From assembly GCA_008973525.1 (NCBI GenBank), contig WACJ01000123.1, forward strand, positions 868,001 through 932,000: a stretch of 64,000 bases of DNA, in the 5' to 3' direction. The notes below the pieces were generated by a model. That model was given only the letters and a program-made list of their open reading frames with translations, searched no databases and was not told the DNA's origin. The DNA is from Stenopsyche tienmushanensis (taxonomy: Eukaryota > Arthropoda > Insecta > Trichoptera > Stenopsychidae). This document shows, in pieces, positions 44,532 to 56,227 of this stretch (positions are counted from its first letter, which is position 1; the number at the start of each line of letters is the position of its first letter). The position numbers and the translations under genes are program-made.

Positions 44532-45240
44532 TAAATCTGGACGTGTGCGCCATGAATTATGCATTTGATTGATATTAACCGATTTTTTTTATTTTTGCAG
44601 GTAAATATGCCGTAAATCGCGCTAAAAAATACGTAAGTTCACAAAAAGTATATATGTTTTTAACGGGCTTCAATCGGCTATGGAACGGTACAATTGTTTA
44701 CCGGCCAGATACACAGTTTCAAGGCGACAATCACAATTATCGTCCAAATGGGTCAATGGAATGTGTTTTTCGACTTTTTTTCCATTTTCTAGCATCTCAA
44801 AATTCACACGGATGAATGCCATGGACGATCTGATACCATGAAATCCGATGTGACCGTATCATGGTCACGCGTTGCTGATCAGACCCATGGTCGCAGACTT
44901 TGAAAGCCGTCGTTCCATTGGTGTCCATTCATAAGGATTCCATTTTGTACGCTTCCCGTGGATTTAACGGCGTTTGATGCTAATTTTGCACTTTATGTCG
45001 CTTTTGGCTAGCTTACAAATGAGACCAATATATAGCTTCATCATTATAAAAGACATCTGCTTTGATTCATATCATTTATTGGTAAAGCTTCAAGACAGAG
45101 AGATCCAACTGCGAGACTTTAAAGACGAACCACTTTCTTAAATTTGATTAAAGAAGCTGAAAAAAGCGCATCGCGATTTTTAGCATTTGGGAAGTCCATG
45201 GCGCATTTGGTTTTTCATTGGTGGCATACCCATCAATTAA
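44532..45240. other. Unresolved stretch with a mariner-end-like word
   Basis: AGATCCAACTGCGAGACTTT and AAAGACGAACC at 45098-45128 resemble the 5' end beside the mariner relic at 39245-39275. Otherwise nothing was recognised. Confidence 0.35.
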
Positions 45241-45244
45241 AAAA

Positions 45245-45335
45245 ACTAGATTTTTCTCTGCCTACATTCCGCGTAATAGTGAATCAATCATAATAAGAAA
45301 CCGCGCATATCGAGGACCAACTTTAAATGGCGCAA
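45245..45335 (+). mobile_element. hAT-type MITE fragment, family D
   Basis: ATTCCGCGTAATAGTGAATC and AAGAAACCGCGCATATCGAG match the interior of the 17.6-kb and 45.9-kb copies. No end is preserved. Confidence 0.45.
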
Positions 45336-45885
45336 AATTATCGCGTGTATTTATTTTATGCTTTTATTGTGCTCATCAGATCCGATTAAATATTTGGTTG
45401 TCGATGAGATGAGTTCATCGATAATTCGGAGCGGCGACTGACAGCGATGAGGCGACGACCCGGTCGGGTCGCGTTTTTTCTGGTCACGAATGCTCAATTT
45501 TAAATCGATTGGACTGTGCTGTTTGAGCTTTGTAAATAGGAAACTTCACATTTTTGGCTCAGATTCTGGGCTCATCGATGATTTGATATATGGCTTTATA
45601 CTTTGAGTCATAACTCTGTGTATATTTTTAACGAGGTTGACATTTTTGTATCGCGGAGCGTTATGGCACTCGCGCCAAAACTAAAAAAGCCAAAGGTGAT
45701 TGTAGCTTTGAATATTGGCATGCCAGATTTGGCATGTCATATTTGGCAAATTGCCTGTCTTAATAGAATATTTGTGAATGTATTCATTTTGTCAAATCAT
45801 TTTAGGGAGGCCTCAAAAAGTTTTTGACTTATCGCGCAATTCAAGGGACTTAAGATGTTGCCCAAATAATCTTTTTAAATAGATG
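45336..45885. other. Intergenic stretch, nothing recognised
   Basis: TTGGCATGCCAGATTTGGCA at 45715-45734 is a short inverted and direct repeat of the word TTGGCATG. The frame 45603-45827 has no domain. Confidence 0.4.
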
Positions 45886-45889
45886 GTTG

Positions 45890-46075
45890 AAATACCAATT
45901 TTCAATTGATAAACTAAGCCATTATCTGGCCTAATGCCGCGTAATAGTAAAATCGTACTATAAGAAACCGCGCATATCAAGGGCCAAATGCGGCAAAATT
46001 TATCCTAGATTTAAAAACCAAATGAATGCAGTGGGCCTCAAATTTAAATTGCGCCAAGGGCCTCTCAAGTGCTTA
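45890..46075 (+). mobile_element. hAT-type MITE, family D
   Basis: TGCCGCGTAATAGTAAAATC, GAAACCGCGCATATCAAGGG and GTGCTTAATCCGCCGCAGGT; the last inverts to a degraded CAGTGGCGGATTAAG-type end. It is non-coding. Confidence 0.55.
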
Positions 46076-46678
46076 ATCCGCCGCAGGTCATGAACAAAAA
46101 TTATGATCAATGGGGCCTTAGACGGCCCTGTGAGGGCCTTAGAAGTCATCATATGATTTTATTGAGGCAATGCAAATAGATTCAAACGCAAATTGCTCTT
46201 TTATCTCGGTACGTTATCACGGCATCGAATTATTGTCCATTGTCATTTGGACCATTAGTGGCACTGTGTGACGGATGGCAATGAATAGTTTCCACCTTGA
46301 AATATGCAGCATGACGAATGACGACTCAAAGCGAATCTTCATGTCTAAAAATCAGACTCCACTGCCGCATTGTCAGTGGATCCACGCGCTGAATAGATAT
46401 TCGCGTCCGCATGACTTATGGAAGGTGTTATTTGAGCATATTACCGAATGAATTATTGTCGGGCGGAATGGTTACAAAAATGTGTTTCGCGTTTTGAAAT
46501 ACGACGCTTGTTATCTTGAGGTTGTTTGCCATTCTCAGCAAACTTCGGTGACCGCCGAAGAAATATTGCCTCGTATATTTTAATGTATCTGCTCAAAAAT
46601 AGCTGTAGCGTTGCAAAATGACGTTCAAGGTGTGTCCGCAACCTTTTTATTTTTTATGCCCTGAAATCTTTTGCTGAA

Positions 46679-46739
46679 AAGTGTGGCGAATTTAGCGCTT
46701 AAGGCCCTTGGCGCAATACAAGTTAATCCGCCACTGTAC
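46679..46739. mobile_element. Very short hAT-type MITE, family D
   Basis: AAGTGTGGCGAATTTAGC at the left and GTTAATCCGCCACTGTAC at the right form inverted ends only about 60 bp apart, with TTAAGGCCCTTGGCGCAATA between. This looks like an extreme deletion derivative of family D, or two ends brought together. Confidence 0.5.
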
Positions 46740-46744
46740 ATAGG

Positions 46745-47285
46745 TACTATCTGTGTCCTTATCTAAGTAAGAGACACGAACTAAAACTCGCGAAATTCCC
46801 GATTTCCTGACAAATTATTTATTTCCGTCGCTGCAGATGAATACTTATATACTATAATACTTTGATGCGATTTGTAATTGTATTACGGAGGAATACTAAA
46901 AATTTGAACGCCGTATCTATTATATTTCATATCGATATTCCCATTATTAGAGTCGAGGTGTAGTAAATACATCACCGGTAGGGAAAAGTTAATATAACAA
47001 TTTGAAAAACATATATGTACTGTATATATGTATACATAGATTAGACACTAATACTGCTCCTAGGCGTCGCCTAAGCTCGCCAATTAGTAGTTACGCCACT
47101 GTTTCCAAGCGTCCGGATTTCGGCGGGAATGTCTCGATTTAGTAGCCTTCATCGTGCTGGTGAGATGTACGATTTCCGTTAGATAAAAAATTTAATCCCG
47201 AATTATTCGGGATTACGTTTATTAATCCCGGGATTCATGAGCACCTAAAACTGTCCGGGATCCAAGGATTGGATTCCTTGGTAAT
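46745..47285 (-). mobile_element. hAT element, family B, copy 3
   Basis: The inverse of copy 1: CCCGATTTCCTGACAAATTA, AAATACATCACCGGTAGGGA, GCTCCTAGGCGTCGCCTAAG, CCACTGTTTCCAAGCGTCCG and TGTCTCGATTTAGTAGCCTT. It ends in AATCCCGGGATTCATGAGCA and AAGGATTGGATTCCTTGG at 47263-47280. It gives the fullest view of the family's 5' end in the window. Confidence 0.65.
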
Positions 47286-47334
47286 ATCCCTCAAACTATC
47301 CATATCATCCACTTATAATCAATTCAAACAGTGA

Positions 47335-47590
47335 CGAGTTAAGCACTTGAGAGCCCCTTAGCGCAATTTAAGTTTGAGGCCCTTGGACCCATTTAGTTTT
47401 TGAGCCTGGGACAATTTCTACCATTCGATCTCGATATGCGCGATTTCTTATTACAAATTCACTATTACGCGGCATGTGAGCAGAAAACAGCCTAACGAAA
47501 CCGCGTATTTCAAAGGAAGAGCATATATTGCTTGAATTGCGCGTCGGGTCAAAACTTTTTTGAGGCCTACGCCCGATGATGGATTTGAAC
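47335..47590 (-). mobile_element. hAT-type MITE, family D
   Basis: GAGTTAAGCACTTGAGAGCC, GAGCCTGGGACAATTTCTAC, TCGATATGCGCGATTTCTTA and TTCACTATTACGCGGCATGT, in the same order and orientation as 16190-16440. It is the most complete interior of the family. Confidence 0.55.
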
Positions 47591-48495
47591 CTTAAGTAGG
47601 AGTAATATTAAATTGCCGTCATATTTCGATCATAGCTGAATGTTTCATTTGCTGGTTACATTAGCTAAGACACGTGAAGGCCAAAGGTCAAACTTTGTAT
47701 ACAAATAAATCATACTTTAAAGGTTAATCGATACTATCACGCGAAGGGTAGATCTAAATCTGCAAAATTGGACAATCATCCAACCCCCAAACGAGAAGTA
47801 TTAATTTATTGTTCTTGGACCACAAGACGTTGTATGCTCATTTAACGGCATCCACTAAATGCTAAAGGACCAAACGTTCCGTTGTGCCAAAATCTTGCCA
47901 GTTTGGCACAACGCTATTCTAATTACTGATGCAATCCGCATTATTCTCAAGACTGCTCTTTATTTTTCTTTGTCATAAAACTCTATTACATGTCGTGCTC
48001 AATTTTTAAAATAGATTCTATCCGTTGCCATTTGCTGTGTATTTTAAGCCCGATTTGATTACATTACTTCTAAAATGTTAACACAAGCGACTTTAATCCG
48101 AAACAACGTCGCCATCCATCCGGCGAACATTAGGGGCCCTAAGCTGTGCATTCGAAATTTATGTCGAATTGCGTTTTTCTGATCCGAAAATAAAAAATAT
48201 AGTAGGGCGCTTAGTCTGTCGTCACATCAGATATCATCCAACGACCTCGACTTTAACATAATTTATTGATGTCCAAGAAATGCTGCAAAGTTTGTTGATC
48301 TGTGCATCTGTTCGAACGTCAAAATATGTGCTCGATGCCATGAGGAAGCGTATTTATTATTGCGATGGGTTGACCGAAAGTAACGCAAATATAAAGGCAC
48401 ATTTTTATATGCTCATGACCTGAGCAGATCTTCGCCTTGTCATGACCACTCGCTGATTCAAATCGTTATTATGCATATTATTATCAGTGGCCGGT
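47591..48495. other. Intergenic stretch, nothing recognised
   Basis: No long frame and no recognised repeat. TTCCGTTGTGCCAAAATCTT and CCAGTTTGGCACAACGC (47877-47914) form a short inverted pair around TTGTGCCAAA. Confidence 0.4.
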
Positions 48496-48499
48496 TTAT

Positions 48500-48815
48500 C
48501 TTTTGAGAGTAAGGAATCCAATCCCGAGCCAAAATTTCGATCCCGGGATTTCGGGATTGAATAAGACGATCCCTAGATCGGGATTTTATGTTATATATAT
48601 ATTTTTTATTTTATTTCCGTCACTGCCGATGAATACTTACATACTATAATACTTTGATGTGATTCGTAATTATATTACGGATGAATACAAAAATTCTGAA
48701 GCCCGTATCTATTATATTTCATATCGATATTCCCATTATTAGAGTCGAGGTGTAGTAAATACACCACCGGTAGGGAAAGGTTTAAATAACAATTTGAAAA
48801 ACATATATGTACTCT
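48500..48815 (-). mobile_element. hAT element, family B, copy 4
   Basis: The left end, GAATCCAATCCCGAGCCAAA then ATTTCGATCCCGGG, is the family's terminal repeat. It is followed by the usual inverse blocks up to GAAAAACATATATGTACTCT, where it is cut by the LTR-like block on the right. Most of the middle is deleted. Confidence 0.65.
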
Positions 48816-49020
48816 TCGCTCGGTTACCCCATTTGGGTGTTGGATCCATTTGCAATCCACAAACTCAGATGAATCTATACGAAACAGAAGCAATTTATTG
48901 AATCAATCCCAAACGAGGATCTGACACCAATGTTTGAAACAGTATTCCGCAAATTTTGGCTATAAAATCCTGCATCTTGAGTCAGAACGTGGACTTATGG
49001 AAGTCACTAATTTGGGGATA
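48816..49020 (-). mobile_element. LTR-like block, family B
   Basis: CTTCGCTCGGTTACCCCATT, TTGGGTGTTGGATCCATTTG, CCACAAACTCAGATGAATCT, CAATTTATTGAATCAATCCC and GAGGATCTGACACCAATG, then AAATCCTGCATCTTGAGTC. The inverse order occurs at 60405-60640. The TTTATT and GATCTGACACCA words suggest an LTR with a polyadenylation signal and a primer-binding-site-like junction, but no element coding region adjoins either copy. Confidence 0.5.
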
Positions 49021-49045
49021 GATATAGGTAATGGGACAAGAATAC

Positions 49046-49081
49046 ACTCTTCGATGAGTATGCACTCACATGTTGGGTGGG
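49046..49081 (+). repeat. CGCACATG hairpin block (family C)
   Basis: CACTCTTCGATGAGTATGCA then CTCACATGTTGGGTGG, diverged from 8056-8092. Confidence 0.4.
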
Positions 49082-50114
49082 TCATTGTTTAATGTATTCT
49101 GATCTGTCTTACCGTCTGGATGTACACAATTTTCGCAGAAAAGTGCAGACAGCAGTTTGCCTGATTTCAATCTAGTAATATTTTGTTGCCGGATGAATCA
49201 CGTCCTGGACGGCCTAATCATTTGATGCGTTCACTCAGGTGACCTGCCGGGTGAGCGTTCAATAGGAGGACATATAGTCTTTACCCTTTCTTATTTTATC
49301 CAAACCTGCCAAGTGCAAGTCCATGGACCAGACTTTCGGGCACGCTCTGGTCCACGCATAGAATTTATATTAGCTGTCTTGTCCGAGAATACGTACATCC
49401 TCGAAGTTCTACGCCGCCCTCTCTCTTTCGTCGTGCTTTTTTCTCTGTCTATAGAAAACAAACATATTTTTCAGTGCCAAAAACTAGAATAATAATGAGA
49501 CGCAAATAGCGCAGCCAGCAATACGAGCGCTCCATATGTCTTTGGCGATTTACTATAAGAAATATAGAAAAAAGCATGTTTTGTCCCGATAGATTTGCCG
49601 TGAAAATTATGCAAATTTCCTACGACGCTTCATACAATACCAACAGAAGAAGAATACCACAACAATGGATACACAGAGCGTGCTTATTAATATTCATCTG
49701 TGATGCTTGGCTTCCAAAACTATCCATCCGATCATTGATTTCTTCGAGAATATCGATTTTCTATTTTTCAATCGGACGATGCGAATAGAACTTGTTCCAA
49801 GAAATTCGCTGCGATCTGACGCAAATCCATTTTTTTCTTGTTTGTTTGATGCATCCCATCTGTACTTATCGCATGTATGACTGCAATACTTGCAGAGCGA
49901 TTGGATTAACCTGTGGCGCTATTAGAGCATTTATTATTCAATTATTCAGCATAGAATCGAAGCGTATTAATATAAAATTGCCGTCGATAAAATAGCATAC
50001 TACAATTGCGACAGTTGAGCTATCAAACTGGCACGTGATAGGAATTCAAACTGCTCATCGAATCTTCTGATTCCAAGATGAGCATTGAAATTGTAGCTTG
50101 AGTGAAATGTTCCC
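49082..50114. other. Intergenic stretch, nothing recognised
   Basis: Short frames at 49576-49788 and 49792-49995 without domains. No repeat ends. Confidence 0.4.
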
Positions 50115-50235
50115 ACTTCTGACACCAATGTTACGTGAAGTAACAACGATACACGCGGGAAATAACGATAGGTGACATTATTTCAGATGCAATGTGTCCG
50201 CAGCACCACATAAAATGTCGCTGTTGATCCGGCGA
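50108..50235 (-). mobile_element. LTR fragment, family A, with PBS junction
   Basis: TCCCACTTCTGACACCAATG at 50110-50129 is the inverse tRNA-Leu primer-binding site. It is followed by TTACGTGAAGTAACAACGAT and then GCAATGTGTCCGCAGCACCA and AAATGTCGCTGTTG, the outer part of the family A LTR. The GA-rich middle of the LTR is deleted. Confidence 0.55.
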
Positions 50236-50490
50236 CTAATAGCGTGGAGACTTTATCTCGGGTGTGAAGTGATGGGCCCATATTTCATCCATGGTTATGA
50301 ATCGCCGTAAAAACTCGGCTTTATTACTGTGAAACATCGCCAAATACTCACAATCAACGGTCATCAATACCATTGGGTATTTCTGACACCATTTCTGACG
50401 TGGACACCTCGTTTGGTCGATCACTGTGATGTTAATCTTGGCAGCTCGTATGGCTTCGTTTAAATTTCGCCACCCAATATTTTACTCTTG
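50236..50490 (-). pseudogene. Mariner-like transposase fragment
   Basis: The minus strand reads KYWVAKFKRSHTSCQD from the N-terminal HTH linker. After a deletion of the second HTH come CEYLAMFHSNKAEFLRRFIT and MDEIWAHHFTPE, where the mariner signature MDETW.HH.TPE holds the first catalytic aspartate. It stops at the left edge soon after. The same gene is represented at 9926-10310 with a different deletion. The AAATGGTGTCAGAAATAC word at 50379-50396 (inverse) is a mutated piece of this coding sequence and not a primer-binding site. Confidence 0.75.
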
Positions 50491-51100
50491 TACACGAAGG
50501 ATCGGGTGTGTGCTAGACTCCACAGTGCACACCCATAGAACCCCAGGGGAGGGCGCCAATCTCACGTATGTGGGTAACGGTCTAGTACCCGGGGAAATGA
50601 TGTGGAGTAGAAGTCAACGTAAGCTGGGGGAGTCTAGCTAACATGAGTTGCGGTACGGAGATCACCCTGTATTGCGTACCCGTAAAGCGGAGCGTGGAAC
50701 TACTGATTACAAAAGTGGGTGGAATCTGTGTAAAAGATACACCACTGTCTTCAACTGTTTTTCGCCAGACAGGGGAGTATAAGTTATAGGCTGTTCGAAC
50801 GGCGATTCGTCTCCGTGGCTAGATACTACGAATCACCGAACCGATACGAGTACCACGGGTAAAGAGTTGAAGTCCCTGCAGCCTGGACTTGTCCATTTTG
50901 CAGCCCCCTTCAAACTGAGGTTGGACTCGTGGGGGCAGTGAAGCTGTTATCCTTGTAGGCACCTCGCTTCCTCTGAAGGACGTGGAGTGGAAAGGTTGGG
51001 TACCTGGATGCTCTTGCGTGAGTGTCATCCTACCGGGATAAAATCCAGTGGATGATATTCTGTGTGGCTAGTCCAGGGTAACCCAGATTAGACCGTACAG
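50491..51100 (-). mobile_element. R1-type retrotransposon 3' untranslated relic
   Basis: The blocks GTGTGCTAGACTCCACAGTG, ACCCGGGGAAATGATGTGGA, GAGCGTGGAACTACTGATTA and CAAAAGTGGGTGGAATCTGT are the inverse of the R1 3'-UTR order seen at 15550-15760 and in the 37.4-38.2 kb copy. The right part (50870-51100) resembles that region more weakly. The frame 50819-51028 is a shadow. Confidence 0.55.
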
Positions 51101-52225
51101 CAGCCCAGAACATATGGATATAATTCATTGGTCACAACATGTTTAAAGTTGTACACGAAGGAGCATACTTCCCCAGTATGACGTTTATTTTTCGAGCGTT
51201 CCCATAGACATACAACATACAAACAGAAATGTGACACATTTATACAAGCATAAAGGCGCATTAAGATGCTGCAGATGATTCAGAATGGAATTAAATAATT
51301 CATTAAGGACTATTAACATCCCTTGCGCTAAATAATGCTATGAAATGTTCATGAAGAAGCATTTGAAAATAAAATTTGAAAAGCACCGCAAACATGTGGA
51401 AGTTTTCAGGATCCGCACGTTAGGCGAGCGCTGACTGAATAATTGAAATACGCGCTGTCAATTCTTAGTTTTCAGCCATAGGTGGATTATAATTAATTCA
51501 AGGGCTGCGCTGCAGGGTACATTTTCCGGACACAATGTGTTAAAACATTTTTCATCAAAATGCGCAGAATACGTCATCGCCCGGGAACCATTAAAGCGAC
51601 CCCGTGTAACAAACAGCGTAATGGAATTCATTAAGTGTTTGTGAAGGTAAAGAGGTCGGAATGAAAAGCAAATAGATGGAGGGTTCAATTTGCGTTATGA
51701 CGATGGCAATGTGTGAAGTTGTAAGTCGGATCCGCCCTCGTCGACGTCTCTTATCTGAATGCTGGTCTGATAAGCTTATCCAGCACGAGCGTCGGAGGAG
51801 TGTCTTTTTTTGGATTGTAAACATTTACGCCTACCGATGTTTGAACTTGCGCTCTAAACACGAAACCATCTCGTGGAAAAATTCAGCGTGGTACAACTCG
51901 AAATATCTTGAAGCAATGCTGCAAGATATTTTCGTAGAGCGACCTCGAGATAGGTTAAGAGCCAACTCTTCGATCTGTCTGTGGAGCCGATGACGAAATT
52001 AGGACGATGACGATGGATCATAAACGTCGACTTCAGAAAAAAAAAACCACCAATATCAACATTCCCGTCATGATAATCAACATCAAAAAGCTCTATTGCA
52101 CAAAGAACAGACAGACATACAACCATTCGATTTTGTCCAAATATATTTTAGTGTTATTTTAGTGGTTATACTCTGGATATATTTTTAAATTCCTATTTAT
52201 TTAGCATGGGTGAATAATTGTGGCG
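51101..52225. other. Open frames without recognisable domains
   Basis: Four overlapping frames (51458-51688, 51591-51824, 51854-52126 minus; 51676-51993 plus, with ATG at 51676) occupy a block of even base composition. None resembles a family I know, and they contradict one another. The plus frame has scattered charged residues and ends CLWSR. A host exon is possible, but nothing supports one. Confidence 0.25.
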
Positions 52226-52229
52226 GACG

Positions 52230-52330
52230 CTAGATGGATACTTTGCTCTGAGAGCGCCTCCACTCCTATGCTTCATTGGTGTCAGAAATGGGATTCGAAT
52301 ACACGCCATTGCATGAGGATGGTAATTCGC
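52230..52330 (+). mobile_element. LTR end with primer-binding-site motif
   Basis: CTTCATTGGTGTCAGAAATG followed by GGATTCG at 52270-52296, close to the tRNA-Leu-type site (AGAAGTGGGAT). GAGAGCGCCTCCACTCC precedes it. No coding sequence follows. Confidence 0.4.
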
Positions 52331-52379
52331 CCATGCATTTGCTTGAGGGTAGGCCCACACTTATGCTTGTGATACATAC

Positions 52380-52800
52380 ATGACAATCCCGAGCCAAAAT
52401 TTCAATCCCGGGATTTCGGAATTAAAATTTTGGGAACAGTCCCGGGATCCCGGGATCAGCATTTTCTATAGTTTAAGAAATTACATTGATAAATTTGATC
52501 AAAAATTACTAATAAGTTCAAAAAATTCAAATATTATTTTGAAAATATGCACCAAGTCATAATTTCATATCGATATTTCCATGATTAGAGTCGAGGTGTA
52601 GTAAATACATCATCGGTAGGGAAATGTTAATATATAACAATTTGAAAAACATATATGTACTGTATATAAGTATACATAGATTAGACAGTCACTGCCCTTA
52701 GGCGTCGCCTAAGTTCGCCAATTAGTAGTTACGCCACTGTTTCCAAGCGTCCCGATTTCAGCGAGAATATCTCGAATTAGTAGCCTTCAACATGCTGGTG
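52380..52800 (-). mobile_element. hAT element, family B, copy 5
   Basis: GACAATCCCGAGCCAAAATT and TCAATCCCGGGATTTCGG mark the terminal repeat. TAGTAAATACATCATCGGTA, CACTGCCCTTAGGCGTCGCC and TTTCCAAGCGTCCCGATTTC follow. It is internally deleted relative to copy 1. Confidence 0.65.
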
Positions 52801-53879
52801 ATTTTTATTCTGTGATTTCTTAAGCGTCTAAATCTCGATATAAAATCATCTTAAAATGGCGAAACATCTGTATAGACAATCGTACAAATCGCATCTCACA
52901 GGCCCCGCACACACGCTCGCCATACAATCACGTTTATATTACCCAATGGTCGATGGATCTACTTTAACGCACTGATTACAATGATCATTCTTCGATGTTT
53001 ACGTCCTGGAAAAATTGTGTTCAAACACTTGATAATTGATATCTTCCCCGTATCTTGATTTAGATGCTGAAGCTTCGCGTGCGGTTGGATTTCGCTTGAA
53101 TAAGATTTTTTGCCGAGTGTCTGGCATTCGTTGCGGTAACTTATCCTCGTCTATTAGAGTCTTGGATCATATTTAGCGTCCAAAAGAGCATTTAATGGTC
53201 CGGCATTTGTCCATAGGCGAAGCAGATCGATATTGAAATTTTCGCCATGGCGATGAGGCAAATCCGTTGTCATGGACGTCAGTCTGATTAAATGGACAGC
53301 ATAAGACTACTTGAAATCTGTTGCGGCATCTCGATGTCTTCAATCTGCAGCACTGTCGATAGATTTCATACTTGTTGATATACAATTTGAGAAGCGCTGC
53401 TCTGGGATGGTCGCTTGTTAGCCGCAAATTAATATTTCTTCTTGTGCTTTTAATAAATCCGATTTTTTTACGAGGCCGCTAAGACAATCTGTCAAGGATG
53501 GAATTTCTATTTTCGATTTACAGTAATAGGAAAATATTTTTAGGAAAGCGATTCTATAACGTTGAAGACGTTGTGGGTATTTTTATAGATCCAATGTCCT
53601 CTGGGGGTCGAAAAAATATGCTTGTTAAATTCTATTTCGATCCGAATCGGTTAGAACGCTGGGTTGTATCCAATTATTTTTAATCGGGTAACTTCTGAGG
53701 TAATTCATTGGAAGTCGTGCGTTCCTCCGTCAACGCAACCGTACGGCCAGTCAATAATCTTGGGCTGAAACCCAAGAAAAATAAATAAAGTATTATATAC
53801 AGAGTATTAAGCACATGGAACGACATTTTTTTTTCGAGAGTTAGGGCTTTATTTTGCTATGTTTCACACATAAGTTCTA
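52801..53879. other. Unresolved stretch with a short plus-strand frame
   Basis: The frame 53498-53683 has an ATG and reads MEFLFSIYSNRKIFLGKRFY then NVEDVVGIFIDPMSSGG and ERWVVSNYF, with a stop. AAATAAATAAAG at 53781-53792 could be a polyadenylation signal about 100 bp beyond it. The minus frame 53173-53427 is unrecognised. It might be a terminal exon or part of an unknown element; 53840-53890 resembles 57590-57640, which favours a repeat. Confidence 0.25.
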
Positions 53880-53884
53880 TGTCC

Positions 53885-54510
53885 TAAGTAGGGTATCCAA
53901 TCCCGAGTCAAAATTAGACAATCCCGGGATCAGTCAAGGGATCCCGGAATCAGGATTTTCAATAGTTGAAGAAATAACATTGATAAATTTGATCAAAAAT
54001 TACTAATAAGTTAATTTGTTTAATATAAAAAAATAATTTAAAAACAAAAGAATTTTATTTATTTAAGAAAAGATAAAAATACAATTCAAAAATAGATAAA
54101 TAAAACACTAAAAAATTCAAATATTATTTTGTATAACACCATCAATGTGACTGATAAAATTCCTATCTGCTGAGACCCGGACTAAATTTCGCAAAATTCC
54201 CGATTTCCAGACAAATTATTTATTTCCGTCGTTGCAGATGGATACTTATATACTATAATACTTTGATGTGATTCGTAATTATATTACAGAGGAATGCAAA
54301 AATTCTGAAGCCAGTATCCATTATATTTCATATAGATATTCCCATTATTAGAGTCGAGGTGTAGTAAATACATCACCGGTAGGGAAAGGTTAATATAACA
54401 ATTTGAAAAATATATATGTACTGTTTATATATACATAGATTAGACAGTTACTGCCCCTAGGTGTCGCCTAAGCTCGCCAATCAGTAATTACGCCACTGTT
54501 TTCAATGTAT
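53885..54510 (-). mobile_element. hAT element, family B, copy 6
   Basis: The left end carries GGTATCCAATCCCGAGTCAA and GATCCCGGAATCAGGATTTT. The AT-rich part (AAATTTGATCAAAAATTACT) is shared with copy 7, and then come the usual blocks to CGCCACTGTTTTCAATG. This is a nearly full-length non-autonomous copy. Confidence 0.7.
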
Positions 54511-54552
54511 TTTTGATCTTTTGTCTGTCGTGTAAATTAATTATTTTGACAA

Positions 54553-54690
54553 CCCTATTCCGTGGCTGGCACGGTCACCAGACCGGACACCAATGGACTT
54601 TTTTGCCCGGGGACGTACCCTATTCTATGGCTCGCACGGTCTTCAGATCTGACACCAATGGATTCATTTGTCTGGAGATGTGCCCTATTT
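54553..54690 (+). repeat. 65-bp tandem repeat, two units and a start
   Basis: CCCTATT begins at 54553, 54618 and 54683, exactly 65 bp apart. Each unit holds GGCACGGTC/CGCACGGTC, a CAGA-C-GACACCAATGGA word and a GG-GA-GT end. The inner GACACCAATG word is the inverse of the GGTGTC motif found at LTR junctions. The frames on both strands here are shadows of the repeat. Confidence 0.8.
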
Positions 54691-54765
54691 CCTGGTTTGT
54701 TTTGTTGATTGCTCTTCGCAAAAGACGCTGCTAACAAAGTGGACGCTATAGAAGGGTTGACTGCA
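54691..54765 (+). mobile_element. Pogo-like terminus
   Basis: CAAAAGACGCTGCTAACAAA, GTGGACGCTATAGAAGGGTT then GACTGC. Its left half is shared with 19195-19240. Confidence 0.45.
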
Positions 54766-56224
54766 TTGTGGAAGAAGATTAAGTCCATTTCGAATGTCCA
54801 CTTTGTGGAACGAAAAGGCTGACGTCGCTTCAATCTATTATTAAATTGGAATCTCGCATGCTTCATATCATGTCATTTCTTATTCCGATTCGGCTCTAAC
54901 AGTAAAATAATCGACCCGAGAATGTTTTTCGAACTTTTTCCCAGATACGTGATTATTTTGTGTTTAGTGCGCGGTAATTCCCCGTCCAAGGCGAATTTTG
55001 CACGCCATAGTGCGATAAAATGAAAAGCTCGACGGCGTTTTATTGTCACGCAAATCTCAAAAATAGGTCAAAATCGAAATACCAAAAGCAATTTCCTTAA
55101 AAAATTTTCTACCCACGCATTCGCTCTCACGCCACCGGAGCTATTCTCGAACTACTTCAAATTTAATACACCGCCCGTTTTTTTTAAGTATCATCTTTGC
55201 CCGTAACGTTCCAGCCCATTTCAATGGAAACCATTAACGAGATGAATAAATATCAAAATGCGCAATTCGAATGGAAAGATTGCAGAAATATAATGGGAGA
55301 ACCGGAAAATAATTCGAACTTCAAAGTTGTTTTAATGTTTCTATCGAGACACGGTTCATGAAACACCTGGTTTTTATTGCCATTATAAAATCTTAAAAAT
55401 AGGGGAAATATCATCTATGTTTGTCTATGATCAATTGTTCAGGTGTAAATGTAAAAAAATAAGTAAACGAGTCATTAGGGTTTATTGTCACTAATCGCAT
55501 AAGGACGATCCTAGCATAAAATGATGATGTATAAACAAGATATCTTTGTTGATAGAATTTATCAACGTCGAAGAACGCCTGCTTATGCTGTTATGTCGAC
55601 GTTTAACACTTAACAAATGATCATGTCTTCAATCAATTGGTGCAATGCTATACAAATTATAAATCCACATCAATCGTCCAGGCTAATTTTCAACACAATT
55701 TAAAAATGCAATACGTGTAAGCTTTGATAATCAAATTACGCAAGATGAAACCACCGCAAAAATAAACACAGGCTTGCGCAATAACTCACTCAAAATGATA
55801 TAATACGGTTAATATTTGTTTCTGAAAAAAAAAACGGAACGTTACGCAAACAGAAGTGCTTATTCTTAAGGCGACACTTTCCAATGCTTTTATTTTTAGC
55901 ATTGCGAATCCAATGAGATACGAACCTTTTCACTTCGGCGACTTCCTCATTCGGCTCAAACGGGCGTAACGATACCGTCAAACGAAGACAAATCCAACTT
56001 TCACTACTTCCTCATTGCTATTTTTTTGTTGTTGTCTTCAAAAACGACGACGATGTGCTCCACTTGAAATTGATTTATTACTTGTCAATTTACACAATTT
56101 GCGCTATGAAGCTCGCGTTATGCAAGCATCAAGCTGCCCAAAATTTGATTATACTATTATGAGAAGATGAGCTGAACGGTAGATAAAAATGATCAGAAAG
56201 AAAGGTTTGCCTGCGTGATTTCAA
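54766..56224. other. AT-rich stretch, nothing recognised
   Basis: The minus frame 55790-55981 has no recognisable domain. No repeat ends. Confidence 0.45.
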
Positions 56225-56227
56225 TGA

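Noticed and set aside
48816..49020. A confident LTR call for the family B block
   Set aside because: The AATAAA and the primer-binding-like word have opposite polarity to a normal LTR, so it is kept only as LTR-like.
50379..50396. A GGTGTCAGA-like word as another primer-binding site
   Set aside because: It lies inside mariner coding sequence and corresponds to codons that align with 10018-10035, so the resemblance is accidental.
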